A stretch of 35,742 nucleotides of DNA. It comes from Ureaplasma sp. Hg1 (GTDB lineage Bacteria; Bacillota_I; Bacilli_A; Mycoplasmatales; Mycoplasmoidaceae). The notes below the pieces were generated by a model that saw nothing but the letters and a program-made list of their open reading frames with translations, had not been told where the DNA came from and made no database searches. Both the position numbers and the translations under genes were made by a program. The stretch lies in the NCBI GenBank assembly GCA_021378535.1, contig JAACJV010000010.1, forward strand, positions 1 through 35,742. The letters run 5' to 3'. Of this stretch, positions 26,973 to 35,742 are shown piece by piece. Every line of letters starts with the position of its first letter. Position 1 is the first letter of the stretch.

Positions 26973-27268
26973 TGAAGGATATTGTAAATGTTACTAAATT
27001 ATTTGATACTTATGGTATGCTCTTAAGCGCGAAGCAAGCAAAGTATATTGACTTATATTATTTTGAAGATATGTCATTAGCTGAAATCGCTAAATTATAT
27101 AATGTTTCAAGAGCAGCAATTCACGATGCAATTCACACTGCTGTCAACGAAATAACAAAATATGAATCTATCTTAATGATAGTTTTTAAGAACGATCAAA
27201 GAGCTGCTCTTTATGAAAAATATGGAACAAATGCATTAGTTGAGGAACTTAAAAAAGTTGATAAATAA
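26972..27268 (+). CDS. ylxM: YlxM/p13-like putative SRP-operon DNA-binding protein
   Basis: A 98-residue protein of the YlxM (UPF0122) family, with a sigma-70 region 4-like helix-turn-helix: SAKQAKYIDLYYFEDMSLAE followed by IAKLYNVSRAAIHDAIHTAV. In Gram-positives the gene lies directly before ffh, and the protein modulates SRP assembly or activity. Here it is translationally coupled to ftsY, but ffh does not follow. Length is normal. Confidence 0.88.
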   Translation: MKDIVNVTKLFDTYGMLLSAKQAKYIDLYYFEDMSLAEIAKLYNVSRAAIHDAIHTAVNEITKYESILMIVFKNDQRAALYEKYGTNALVEELKKVDK

Positions 27269-27279
27269 CAACTGTCTTA

Positions 27280-27308
27280 TTGACAAACAAAACGAATTGA
27301 TTTAAATT
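27280..27308 (+). promoter_or_regulatory. Promoter of the HAD-like gene
   Basis: A perfect TTGACA (27280-27285), a 17-base spacer and TAAATT (27303-27308), 38 bases before the start codon. Confidence 0.7.
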
Positions 27309-27346
27309 AAAATATCAATGGTAAATCGATATATGGAGAGATAAAT

Positions 27347-28036
27347 ATGGTTAAGTGCTTTTTTATAGAACTAAATCCCCTGATTTTAAACATGTCGCTA
27401 GTGCGAAATAGAGCATGGGAATGTGTCAAAAAGATGATGACAAACGAAAACATGAGTTTGGAAAAAATCGAACCTATTGCAATTAAACATACTAAATTTA
27501 ATTGTTGTTCTGATTTTTCGTCATACAAAGATTGGACACGTCTTAGTTTAGAAACACAAACGTGAGTTCGCGAAGCTTACAATAAATGCTATGATCAAGC
27601 AATAAGCGAAATTAAAATTGACGACATTATTATTGGCGCCAAAGAATTATTAGAAGACATGCGAGAACATGAAGTCAAAATAATCCTTTTAAGTCGTTCA
27701 AACAAAACCATCGATATTTTAAAAAAATTAAGAATTAAAGGAAACATTGATGAAGTTGTAAAAGTTGATGATTCACTATCAATTGATAGTGAATACTTCC
27801 TTGACCAGGTAACGCATTATAGTATGTTACCTAGCGAGTGTGTTTATATATCAACTGAAGAAAAGAAAATTATAGAAGCAAATACGGCTGGACTTTATAC
27901 AGTTGCAATCGGAACAGAGGATTTTGTATCATCAAAATCTAATTTGGCTTATGATTACATTGATAAAGTTAAATATGAAAATCTTGTTTATTCATTCTAC
28001 AGTACAAACAAGGATATTGAGGACGAGGAAATCTAA
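27347..28036 (+). CDS. Catalytically degenerate HAD-superfamily protein (beta-phosphoglucomutase-like)
   Basis: A 229-residue protein (one UGA as Trp) with a HAD fold resembling beta-phosphoglucomutase-type hydrolases. MVKCFFIELNPLILNMSLVR aligns with the usual FDLDGV(I/L)TD segment, but both catalytic aspartates are replaced (Glu8 and Asn10). Motif II KIILLSRSNKT keeps a Ser, and the cap helices follow. Motif IV, normally containing GDs and acidic residues, reads CVYISTEEKKIIEANTAGLY, where the second half (EANTAGLYTVAIG) is typical but the acidic core is lost. It should not be a phosphatase or mutase. It has a strong promoter and GGAGAG binding site, so it is probably expressed. Binding or regulatory function is a guess. 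Confidence 0.7.
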
Positions 28037-28045
28037 GTTATATAC

Positions 28046-28070
28046 ACATAAAATATTTATTTTATGTTTT
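28046..28070 (+). terminator. Possible A+T-rich terminator
   Basis: ACATAAAAT (28046-28054) pairs with ATTTTATGT (28059-28067) around a 4-base loop, followed by TTT. The stem is all A-T except one pair, so strength is uncertain. Confidence 0.45.
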
Positions 28071-28100
28071 AATTAAATAACTTGGTTGAAAGGAAAAAAA

Positions 28101-28760
28101 ATGAAAAGTAAAATTAAATCTACAAAATCAATCCCATGAGAAACAGTTTTAAAATTGGAAAAATTACAAATTGATCCGCAAATTTTAAAAATGCATACTG
28201 AACGTATTAACAAAGTATTTAATAATGCTCCCGAAGAAATTAGAAACCAACAAATTCATAATATTGTTGTGCGTGATAATTTATTCAACAAAGCTATGGA
28301 TGTTATTACTGCATGTTACGAATTCGAAATCAACGATGAAGATGTTAAAGCATTTGAGGATGCAGTAATCCAAAATTTCGGAGAAGAAAAACGCGATGTA
28401 TGTCACGAGATAGCTATTAAATTAGTTAAAAAGACATTAATTTTTCAGGATTTACAGGAAAAATTAGAAATCACAATGGATGATAATGAAATTAAAAAGG
28501 TACTAGACGATTACTATCAAGCAACCAATAAACCTATTCGTGGTATTCTTGAAGATAAAGAAAAATATGCTGGAGCAAAATCTACTTTATTAGAAGAAAA
28601 AATAATTGCAACGCTAATTCAAAAATTTCCTCGCGACTTAACTGTATTAGAAGCTAATATGAAAAAAGCATATGAAGAACATCAAAAGAAAGTAGCGTTA
28701 GACAAGGATAAAGAAACAACTGTAAACCCGCCAATCAAGACAAAATCGAAAAGAAAGTAG
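28101..28760 (+). CDS. Trigger factor C-terminal-like chaperone domain protein
   Basis: A 219-residue helical, charged protein (Trp13 is UGA). Residues about 55-185 resemble the C-terminal substrate-binding arms domain of trigger factor: NLFNKAMDVITACYEFEIND, then EIAIKLVKKTLIFQDLQEKL, EITMDDNEIKKVLDDYYQAT, and the closing LLEEKIIATLIQKF. The ribosome-binding N-terminal domain and the FKBP-type isomerase domain are absent. The tail is lysine-rich (KTKSKRK). The binding site is GAAAGGAAA. A GntR regulator starts 9 bases downstream. The match is by pattern only. A holdase role is plausible but unproven. Confidence 0.6.
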
Positions 28761-28769
28761 TGATATTTT

Positions 28770-29447
28770 ATGACTAATAAGAAATTTATTATTCAATATA
28801 TTTTGTTGAAAATACTAGCTAGTGAATTCGTGCTAGATGACAAATTACCATCTGAAAACAGTATTGCCAAGAAATTTAAATGTTCACGTATAACAGCAAG
28901 AACGGCTTATAGCCATTTAGAATCTATTGGTTTAATAGCAGCACAAAAAGGTGTTGGATACCATGTTAAAAAAAATGCTGATCAATTTTTATGATCATTA
29001 GGAGATTTAGCTTGTAAAAGTGATGTTAAAATCACTAAAGTGAATGACGCGAACATTAAAGTTCAATTTACTTTTAATGAGGAATGGTCGCTTTATCGAT
29101 TAGATTATTATGATAAGGAAAATAGTGGTAAATTAGTTGCCTCTTCTTATTGATCGACAACACCATTGGAAGACGAAGCTATAGATGAAAAAATAATTAA
29201 AACATTATTTAAACCTTTAGCTGAAACAGGTGCAATAATTCAAAAAATAGAAGAACAAGTTTCTTTTAAAGTTTTTCCAGAATTTAATAAAGTATCTAAT
29301 CAATTAGGATATTGTAATAATGTTTATCCAGTGTCTTCAACTTTAATTAGTACAGATAATGATGTACCAATTGCTAAAATAGTAGCAATTGCGAACAAGG
29401 AAAAATTTATATTTAGCCGAAAAACGTATATGAGTATTTTCGACTAA
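28770..29447 (+). CDS. GntR-family transcriptional regulator
   Basis: A 225-residue regulator with an N-terminal winged helix: FVLDDKLPSENSIAKKFKCS then RITARTAYSHLESIGLIAAQ and KGVGYHV, the classic GntR pattern. Two UGA codons are Trp, the first at residue 75. The C-terminal part (about 80-225) has the size of a UTRA effector domain and shows LYRLDYYDKENSGKLVASSY, similar to the start of the UTRA domain; the ligand is unknown. It is probably co-transcribed with the trigger-factor-like gene. Target genes cannot be told from this window. Confidence 0.85.
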
Positions 29448-29471
29448 CTTCAAATTATAAATTTAGATTAT

Positions 29472-29506
29472 TAAAAATAGTAAACACGGTGTGTTTACTA
29501 TTTTTA
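29472..29506. terminator. Bidirectional terminator between the gntR-family gene and degV
   Basis: TAAAAATAGTAAACAC (29472-29487) pairs with GTGTTTACTATTTTTA (29491-29506), 16 bp without mismatch and a 3-base loop. The right arm includes the stop codon of the convergent degV. Confidence 0.9.
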
Positions 29507-30397
29507 ATTTGAGGCCATTTTTACTTTTTGTTTTTTAGAACGAATTGCAACACCGTACGAACCTTTTCATGTATGGCATGAGACAGTTAATGGGGTATCA
29601 CGAAGTTGAATCATATCAATTGGAATATTAAGTTGTGTAGCCATTGCTCCAGTTATTCAATCAATTTCTTTTTTAGAAAGCCCAGTGCTATAAGCAAAAG
29701 CTTCAACGATATCTTCATTCTGTAAATTTCCAAAAACATCTTTAATATTACGAATAATTTTATCTATAGATGCATTGTAATTTTTTGCAACACCTGCTGC
29801 ATGATTTTTATATTCTGTTTTCATAATTGGAGAAACTTTAGCCATTTTCAATATTTTAACAATTGTTTTAGGAGCTCGCCCACTTTTTAAAAAGCCATCT
29901 AAAACTTTGCATGTAATGAATGTGGTGCAATACTTGTGATAATTTTCACCAATTTCTCTAAGACTAGACATATCTTCATTGCCATCATTTATTATATTTC
30001 TAATGTGAATACATAAACTTTCGATTATGACTCCAATTTCTCTAGTATCAAAAACGAATAACTTATCAGGGAATTCCTTTTCAAGGCTTTTGGCATGAAA
30101 ATATTGACTTGACATACCACCAGATATTGGTAACATAATAATTTGATCATATGTTTTAAACTCTTGAATAAAAAAATCCTTTAAAACTTCTGGTGGAATT
30201 GTGCTAGTTGTGAAACCAAAACCTTCATCAATTTGCTTTAACATAGTATCCATTGTAATTTGAGCATTGTCATCGACAAACATTTGAGAGTCACTCCGAA
30301 TTATATAAAATGGGATAATTTTAATATCGTATTTAATGGCATCATCTTGAGAAATGGTATTAGATGAATCGGTTACAATAAGTATTTTTTTAGACAT
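29504..30397 (-). CDS. DegV-family fatty-acid-binding protein (FakB-like)
   Basis: A 297-residue DegV protein. ILIVTDSSNTISQDDAIKYD and IKIIPFYII open the N-terminal domain, and FTTSTIPPEVLKDFF (usually TSxPSP) and QIIMLPISGGMSSQYFHAKS form the lipid-binding pocket motifs. GFLKSGRAPKTIVKILKMAK and VSPIMKTEY follow. Two UGA codons near the end (DWITGAM and HTWKGSYGVA) extend it to the usual length. DegV proteins bind a fatty acid and present it to FakA. Since fakA is in this window, this is a candidate FakB, although other DegV copies may exist elsewhere. The end lies within the shared terminator. Confidence 0.88.
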
Positions 30398-30545
30398 TAG
30401 TTATTCCCTTTATTATTTTTAGTGTAATTATGATTATATAACTATCTATATGTAATTATTATATATAACATAATTTTAATGTATCATAATAATATAGTAA
30501 TAGTTTAAGATTTATTATATTTTATGCATATTAGAGGATTATAAA

Positions 30546-30863
30546 ATGTTAAATAAGATAGTTTTAGAAGGTGAAGTAATTAAAACCTCATGAGGTTCAG
30601 GTGAATCAAAGGGTTTTTTTGTTACCATTAAACAAGTGCGACAATTTGGTAATTTCAAACTTACCGATCATTTCAACTTGTTTGCTAATAAACCTTTAGC
30701 AGATGAATTAGAAAAAGATGCAACCATTGGTCAAAATTTAGCGATTGAAGGAATTCTAAGAAATTATAAATCAAAAACTGGCGAAAGAAAAGTTACTGTT
30801 GAAGTAACGCAAATTATCCATGAAAATATTTCTGAGCGAACTGTTCAGTTATTATTGGATTAA
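30546..30863 (+). CDS. Single-strand DNA-binding-like OB-fold protein, first of a tandem pair
   Basis: A 105-residue protein (Trp16 is UGA) with the pattern of an SSB/PriB OB fold: MLNKIVLEGEVIKTSWGS, GFFVTIKQVRQFGNFKLTDH, then HFNLFANKPLADELEKDATI, GQNLAIEGILRNYKSKTGER and KVTVEVTQII. The lineup IVLEGEV / FFVTI / DHFNLFANKPLAD / GQNLAIEG matches SSB strands. No acidic SSB tail is present, so it is not a standard full-length SSB. The next gene encodes a second OB-fold protein. A role in DNA replication or repair is inferred from the fold. Confidence 0.7.
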
Positions 30864-30876
30864 AGAGGGTCATATT

Positions 30877-31161
30877 TTGGAATATGTAAATGCAGTGGAA
30901 TTAACTGGCGTTATCTCGCGGGTTGTTAAAACAGATAAAGAGGCAATTTTTTGTCGTATCAATCAAGATGATGAAAGGGATGGGCGAACTTATAAAAAAT
31001 ATTTTAAAATTTATGTAAGCCCTGAATCAAGCGCGATTCACAATCTTTTTGTTGATGGTAGCATTTTACATGTAAAAGGTTATTTATCAGTTTTTAAATC
31101 TCAATACGGTATTAAAACAATAGTTCAAATTGAAGAAGCAACAAGTTTTAATAATAATTAA
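30877..31161 (+). CDS. Single-strand DNA-binding-like OB-fold protein, second of a tandem pair
   Basis: A 94-residue OB-fold protein if started at the TTG at 30877, which has AGAGGG upstream; an in-frame ATG at 30820 would overlap the preceding gene by 44 bases and lacks a site. VELTGVISRVVKTDKEAIF, TYKKYFKIYVSPESSAI, VDGSILHVKGYLSVFKSQYG and KTIVQIEEATSF follow the strand order of SSB proteins. It differs in sequence from the first OB protein. It begins 13 bases after it and is probably in the same transcript. Separate ssDNA-binding subunits that act together are one possibility. Confidence 0.65.
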   Translation: MEYVNAVELTGVISRVVKTDKEAIFCRINQDDERDGRTYKKYFKIYVSPESSAIHNLFVDGSILHVKGYLSVFKSQYGIKTIVQIEEATSFNNN

Positions 31162-31197
31162 AATATTATTAACTATTTACGATAAAATAATATAGTA

Positions 31198-31223
31198 AAA
31201 TCTAATGTTCAAACATTAGATTT
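31198..31223 (+). repeat. Hairpin just before thrS
   Basis: AAATCTAATG (31198-31207) pairs with CATTAGATTT (31214-31223) around TTCAAA. Only TTTATTAT follows, so it may be a weak terminator of the OB pair or an attenuator of thrS. No T-box consensus is present. Confidence 0.5.
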
Positions 31224-31249
31224 ATTATAGTAAATTAAGGATTATGATT

Positions 31250-32983
31250 ATGGAATTTAACAAAAAATTAAACCATAGTGCAGCCCACATATTGGCATTT
31301 GCACTAACAAAAATGTACCCAGATATTAAGCTATCAATTGGCCCGGCAATTGATGAAGGTTTTTATTACGACTTTGCTTCAAATGATTCCATTTCAACAA
31401 AAGATTTTCCAAAAATTGAAAAACAAATGAAAAAAATAGTTTCTGGCGCTTATCCCTTTGAAAAAGGCGATTGAAGTAAAAAAGAAGCAATAGATTTTTA
31501 TCAAAATAACAAATATAAGAAGGAAATTATTGAATCATTGGATATAAATACTCCGATTACATATTATAAATGTGGCGCCTTTACTGATTTATGCAAAGGT
31601 CCGCATGTGGATAATACTAAAAATGTTAAATTTTTTAAACTGCTAAATGTGGCAGGTTCATATTGAAGAGGGGATGCTAAAAACGATCATTTTACTAGAA
31701 TTTATGGAATTGCTTTTTCTACCCAAAAAGATTTAGATGATTATTTAGTTTTATTACAAGAACGTAAAGAAAGAGACCACCGAAAAATAGGACAAGATTT
31801 AAATTTATTCACGTTCAATAAATTGGCCGGACAAGGCTTACCAATATGATTACCTAATGGGACTATTATAAAAAACCAAATTCAAAACTTTATAAATCAA
31901 ATGGAATTTAAATACGGTTTTAATCCGGTTCAAACACCTATTCTAGGCAGCATTGATTTATTCAAAATTTCAGGTCACTACGAACATTATAAAGATAATA
32001 TGTTTCCGCTTATGCATGTTGATAATGAAGTATTAGCACTTCGACCGATGACATGCCCACATCATATTCTAATATATAAGCATGAATTGCATTCTTATCG
32101 TCAATTACCGATTCGTCTATGCGAACATTCAATGTTACATCGTTATGAATCTTCAGGTGGTCTAACAGGCTTGGAGCGAGTTAGATCAATGACTTTAGAG
32201 GACACTCATATTTTTTGTAGAGAGGATCAAATGAATGATGAAATTTTAAATTGTTATAAAATCATTAAGGAAGTTCATGAAGGATTAGGGTCTACAATTC
32301 ATCAAATAGATTTATCGCTTCATGATCCAAAGGACCCAAAAAAATATCATCATGATCCTAAAATGTGGGAAACTGCTGAAGCTATTTTAGAAAACGCTTT
32401 AAATAATAATAATATTAAATATACAAAAATGGTAGGAGAAGCAGCTTTTTACGGCCCTAAAATTGATTTTCAAGTTAAGACAACTTTAGGAAGAATTATT
32501 ACTGTTTCAACAATCCAACTAGACTTCTTAATGCCTTCGAAATTTGACATCAGTTATATTAGTAAAAGTGGGACTGAAGCCCGACCGATTATGATTCACT
32601 TAGGTATCATCGGAACGTATGAAAGATATTTGGCTGTCTTGTTAGAACAAACTAAGGGAATTTTACCCTTATGGTTAGCACCACAACAAATTCAGATCAT
32701 TCCGATTAATAATGATTTACACTTAGCTGCAGCTGAAAAATTAGCAAAGAAATTAAAGAAAATAAATTTAAGAGTCACTATTGATAGCCGGAATGAGCGT
32801 TTAGCTAAAAAAATTAGGGAGGCTCAAATGCAAAAAATACCTTATCAATTAGTTGTAGGTGATGATGAAATTAAGAATAGTAATTTTGTGACATACCGTG
32901 AATATTCACAAAAAGATAATGTGACTATTTCTATAACAGAATTTACTAAAATGCTTAAAAAGAAAATTAAGGTTAGAAAATAA
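31250..32983 (+). CDS. thrS: Threonyl-tRNA synthetase
   Basis: A 577-residue class II synthetase. It begins almost directly with the editing domain (HSAAH at 9-13; [20 protein letters not shown] with the second editing Cys/His), so the N-terminal TGS domain found in the usual roughly 640-residue enzyme is missing. The catalytic core has [20 protein letters not shown] (zinc-binding Cys), the motif 2 [20 protein letters not shown] and [11 protein letters not shown] (usually DxHIFC). The anticodon domain follows ([20 protein letters not shown]). Three UGA codons in the first third are Trp. The ATG at 31250 is chosen over 31244 because AAGGA is then eight bases upstream. Confidence 0.94.
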
Positions 32984-33849
32984 TGGCTGATAAAAATTCT
33001 AAACTTTTTGTTTTTGATGTCGATTGTAATTCATTATTAACTAGCATTTCAAATCTTGAAAGTAAAAAGTTAGCTTTAGTAATTAAATCAATTAGTAATT
33101 CTCAATATGTTTCATTAATGACGAGATCAAATCTAGCTAATGCTAAAAAATTATCAGATGAAATAGGTCTTGAAAATGGTTACTTAATTTGTAACGACGG
33201 AGCTATTATTTACGATATTGAACTACAAAAAGTTATTTATGCTAATAAGTTATCAGAATTTCAATTAAGTGCTGCAAGCCATATAGCTAGTATTAATAAT
33301 TTTATGGTAATAGCACAATCTAATGAGCATTTAACTGCATATTCTTTAAATCGTGCTGTATCGATTATTCAAAATGATAAATTATTTAGAAATATTGAAA
33401 TATCTTCACATTACGGTTTGTATTTAGAAAGATTAAAAGAACAGGAAATATATTCAATTCAATTATGGTCTTCTGAACATAATAAACCGGATTATAGTAA
33501 AACCATAACCAGAGTAACTAATGGACTTAAAGAATATGAATTAGAGACGCGTTTATTTAACAGTTATAATATTTCAATGACAGTAGCGGGAGTGTCGAAA
33601 TATCATACTTTATCATGCTTAAGAGAATTGCGGCCAGATGGGTGGAATCATGAATTCTATATTTCAGTAAACGAATTTGATTTAGAATGTTTGGGTAATG
33701 TTAAATCAACTTTAGTTGATCAAGATCAAACTGAGGAAATTAAAAATAAAGCTTTATTTGTTAGTGCAGGTAATAGTGACAATGGAATAGAAAACTGACT
33801 TTTAGAAAATTCGTATATGTGGAAAGTAGAAACTACCAATCAAAAATAA
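32983..33849 (+). CDS. Degraded Cof-type HAD-superfamily protein
   Basis: A 288-residue protein, start codon sharing one base with the thrS stop (TAATG). Motif I is FDVDCNSLL: both aspartates are kept (D12, D14), but the GT of DxDGT is changed to Cys-Asn. SLMTRSN replaces the typical T/SGR, and LICNDGAIIYD resembles the Cof IIB segment. Motif III is uncertain. Motif IV is AGNSDNGIENW instead of GDxxND, so metal binding should be impaired. One UGA (Trp) precedes the last 16 residues. Compared with the intact HAD protein at 5086-5952 this is probably inactive or repurposed. Its coupling with thrS may reflect co-expression only. Confidence 0.75.
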
Positions 33850-33877
33850 CTCCTATTCATAATGGAGTTATTTTTTT
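33842..33877 (+). terminator. Terminator after the thrS operon
   Basis: AAAAATAACTCC (33842-33853) pairs with GGAGTTATTTTT (33864-33875), followed by TT. The left arm includes the stop codon of the HAD-like gene. It may also serve the convergent chitinase gene. Confidence 0.9.
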
Positions 33878-33890
33878 CATTTGCTTTTTA

Positions 33891-35742
33891 CTAATAATGT
33901 TTAGTAGGCAAAACATTGATTAAACCGTTCATCGTAGCTTTTAGACTTTGACTATTTGATTTATTATTATTTTTTGTTTTAGCAGGAGCAGGTCCAGACA
34001 TATTATTTTGAAATTGTTTAGATATATCATCGTGCATAATCCAAGGTGCTTTGGGCTTAGACTTGCTGCCTGTAGAGCCGTAGTATTCGTCGGCTACTTC
34101 TCAAGTTAAAATTCCAGCAATATGATATTGTTTAACTAAATTAATTTTAACTTTAATTGACGATTCTGTATCTCCGCTTCATCAGATGCCGCTCTTTGAA
34201 TTCCAAAAGTAACTTGAACCCGTGATTGGATTTTTAATCATTTTTCAATCGGGTCCGGTACATTGACTTGCGACATAGCCATAACTTGCGATACTATTAT
34301 CTAAATCACCCGAAGTACCACTCTTGTGCATTAAATATCCTGGTATTTCTTCAACTGGATATTTATATCCAGCGGCTTTAGATACTTTATACCCCCTTTG
34401 ATATGTACCAGCACCAATAACAATTTTTGCATTAGGCACACCAGTTGCTGTTCATTTATGATTAGGATCACTCGGATTTAATAAATCTAGGATAGTGTCC
34501 TTACAACTAAAAGGTAATTTACTTGGATCGCCAGGGAAGGTATTTGGTAACCCTTGTAGTTCTCAACTATTATAATATTCGGGGTGAAGGTGATATGTTT
34601 TATTATCAATGACGACTTGTTTTTGTTTTGTTGCCATCGCGTGGATTAAAGGCATATCATCCATTGGCATAGTTGCATCACCTGAAACAATATCTCAACC
34701 ACCATGCATGTCATAATTCATTGCATTAAAGAAATCAATATATTTTGATACCTCACCTAAATTAATTCGATTATATACATTTGTCATACTAGCACCAAGT
34801 GCAATCGATATTTGTGTATTTTGGACGTCCGGGTCCGGGTTGGCTAGAAAGGCTTCCTTCATATTTTTTAGTAATTTTGTAAAATTATTCATATCAGCAT
34901 TTTGAGGATATTCTCAATCCAAATCAACTTGATCAAATCCAAATTTTTCAACAAGCGCAATTATATCATTAATGAAATTATCAGTTTTCTCTTTGCTTTG
35001 AGTTATAGCAATAAACGGAGGGGAGCCAGAATTTGCACCACCAATTGATAATCCAGTTTTAGTACCGTACAAACTCTTCACAGTATTTAATTGACCAATA
35101 AAGCCACCATTATATGATTCAGAAGTATAAACCATTCCTCTCTGATTTATTTGTGCATATTGCATTCAATCTGGAAAATTATCATAACCTTTTATTTGAG
35201 TTGGTTTATAATGAGCATCTTGACTAATAACACCATAATCTTTTGGAGCCCAAGAATTTGTACCTAACAAGAAATCTGCAGTCATATCTGTGAAATATAT
35301 ATGACCACTTGAAGCTTGCGGATCCATAAACGAATAAATATAAGTACTATAATTATGCGGATTTATATCAGAAAAATCAAAGCCGTCTCTACTATAAAAT
35401 TGTGAATCAGTAGCATATCCAAATGATTCATTATATGGAAGACCATTTTTATTTAAATCTCGAATTGTGTAATTTAAATATTTACTTGGTGTTGTGTAAT
35501 TTTCAGGTGTCGTTGTACCTGCAGGTGGGATTCTTGAAATTAACTGATTAAATTGTAGAGATACTACAATTGATCCGTCTGCATCTAAAGGGTGTAGTAA
35601 AATTTTATCTATATATTGTTTTGGATTTGCAATATCACCATTAGAATTTTCAATTTTAATTAAATTATTGTAAACTCAATCATTGACAATTGAAGTAGGT
35701 AAACAATTTTTTTGGTTAGCGCTAAGGTCTTCAAATTCAATA
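33891..35742 (-). CDS. Glycoside hydrolase family 18 chitinase (5' end outside the window)
   Basis: At least 617 codons, with the N-terminus beyond base 35742. After roughly 190 residues of unassigned sequence (SIVVSLQFNQLISRIPPAGT, then YSTYIYSFMDPQASSGHIYF) comes a GH18 barrel. It has GLSIGGANSG (the SxGG motif), FDQVDLDWEYP with the DxxDxDxE catalytic signature (34911-34934; acid Glu at 34913-34911), FNAMNYDMHGG (MxYD) and GILTWEVADEY near the end. At least seven UGA codons are Trp, including the one in the active site, so the standard code would destroy the enzyme. A Pro/Ala/Asn-rich tail follows. It should cleave chitin, for example of an arthropod host; secretion cannot be judged because the signal region is outside. 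Confidence 0.9.

Noticed and set aside
31162-31249. T-box leader for thrS
   Set aside because: The region is only 88 bases long and lacks the T-box sequence; it shows just one hairpin.
1-35742. CRISPR arrays, insertion sequences, tRNA and rRNA genes
   Set aside because: No regularly spaced repeats, transposase motifs or tRNA T-loop/acceptor patterns were seen on either strand.

Overview
This 35.7 kb window is chromosomal DNA of a wall-less bacterium (Mollicutes). It is very A+T-rich, and many core genes are intact only if UGA is read as tryptophan: recA, the RNase J gene, nrdD, rplJ, rpmB, rnc, smc, ftsY and thrS all carry in-frame UGA at expected Trp positions or at otherwise unbroken joins. 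UGG is used as well. Genetic code 4, an intact recA, the Gram-positive gene order and a family 18 chitinase fit a Spiroplasma-like, arthropod-associated organism. The genus is an inference.

Layout. (1) 1-5067: the N-terminal part of an ABC-2 permease and a CNNM/CBS membrane protein on the minus strand, then plus-strand cinA(C-terminal domain)-recA-rny, an order also found in Bacillus. (2) 5086-6972, minus: an intact HAD phosphatase and trpS. (3) 7128-8736, plus: a tight operon of an Spx/ArsC-family protein, NAD kinase and a membrane-anchored PTS EIIB-like protein that lacks the phosphorylated cysteine. RNase J runs convergently (8803-10482). (4) 10772-12859, plus: a small two-helix membrane protein ending in a terminator, then a guanine-type purine riboswitch with a readable antiterminator and terminator, controlling an NCS2-type purine permease. 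(5) 12959-15346, minus: class III (anaerobic) ribonucleotide reductase. Its glycyl-radical domain lies in a separate reading frame, and the break falls between the two CxxC halves of the zinc ribbon. A 17-bp inverted repeat lies upstream. (6) 15672-16071: remnants of a decayed gene. (7) 16238-17312: promoter, L10 leader with attenuator, rplJ and rplL. (8) 17313-17931: a 619-base region with several hairpins and an 18-bp palindrome. (9) 17932-27268: an unknown acidic protein, rpmB (minus), then the conserved Firmicutes block of an Asp23-family gene, fakA, plsX, rnc, smc, ftsY and ylxM. (10) 27347-29447, plus: a catalytically dead HAD protein, a free-standing trigger-factor C-terminal-like domain and a GntR regulator. 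(11) 29504-33849: degV (minus), two tandem OB-fold proteins, thrS and a second degraded HAD protein. (12) 33891-35742, minus: a GH18 chitinase that runs off the window.

The window is mainly housekeeping: RNA turnover and processing (RNase Y, J and III), chromosome organisation (SMC), protein targeting (FtsY, YlxM), phospholipid precursor supply (FakA, PlsX), translation (TrpS, ThrS, L10, L7/L12, L28) and nucleotide supply (riboswitch-controlled purine import, class III RNR, NAD kinase). The most unusual locus is the split nrdD. Several core protein families also appear as reduced or catalytically altered relatives (EIIB, two HAD proteins, trigger factor). I see no CRISPR array, insertion sequence, tRNA or rRNA.
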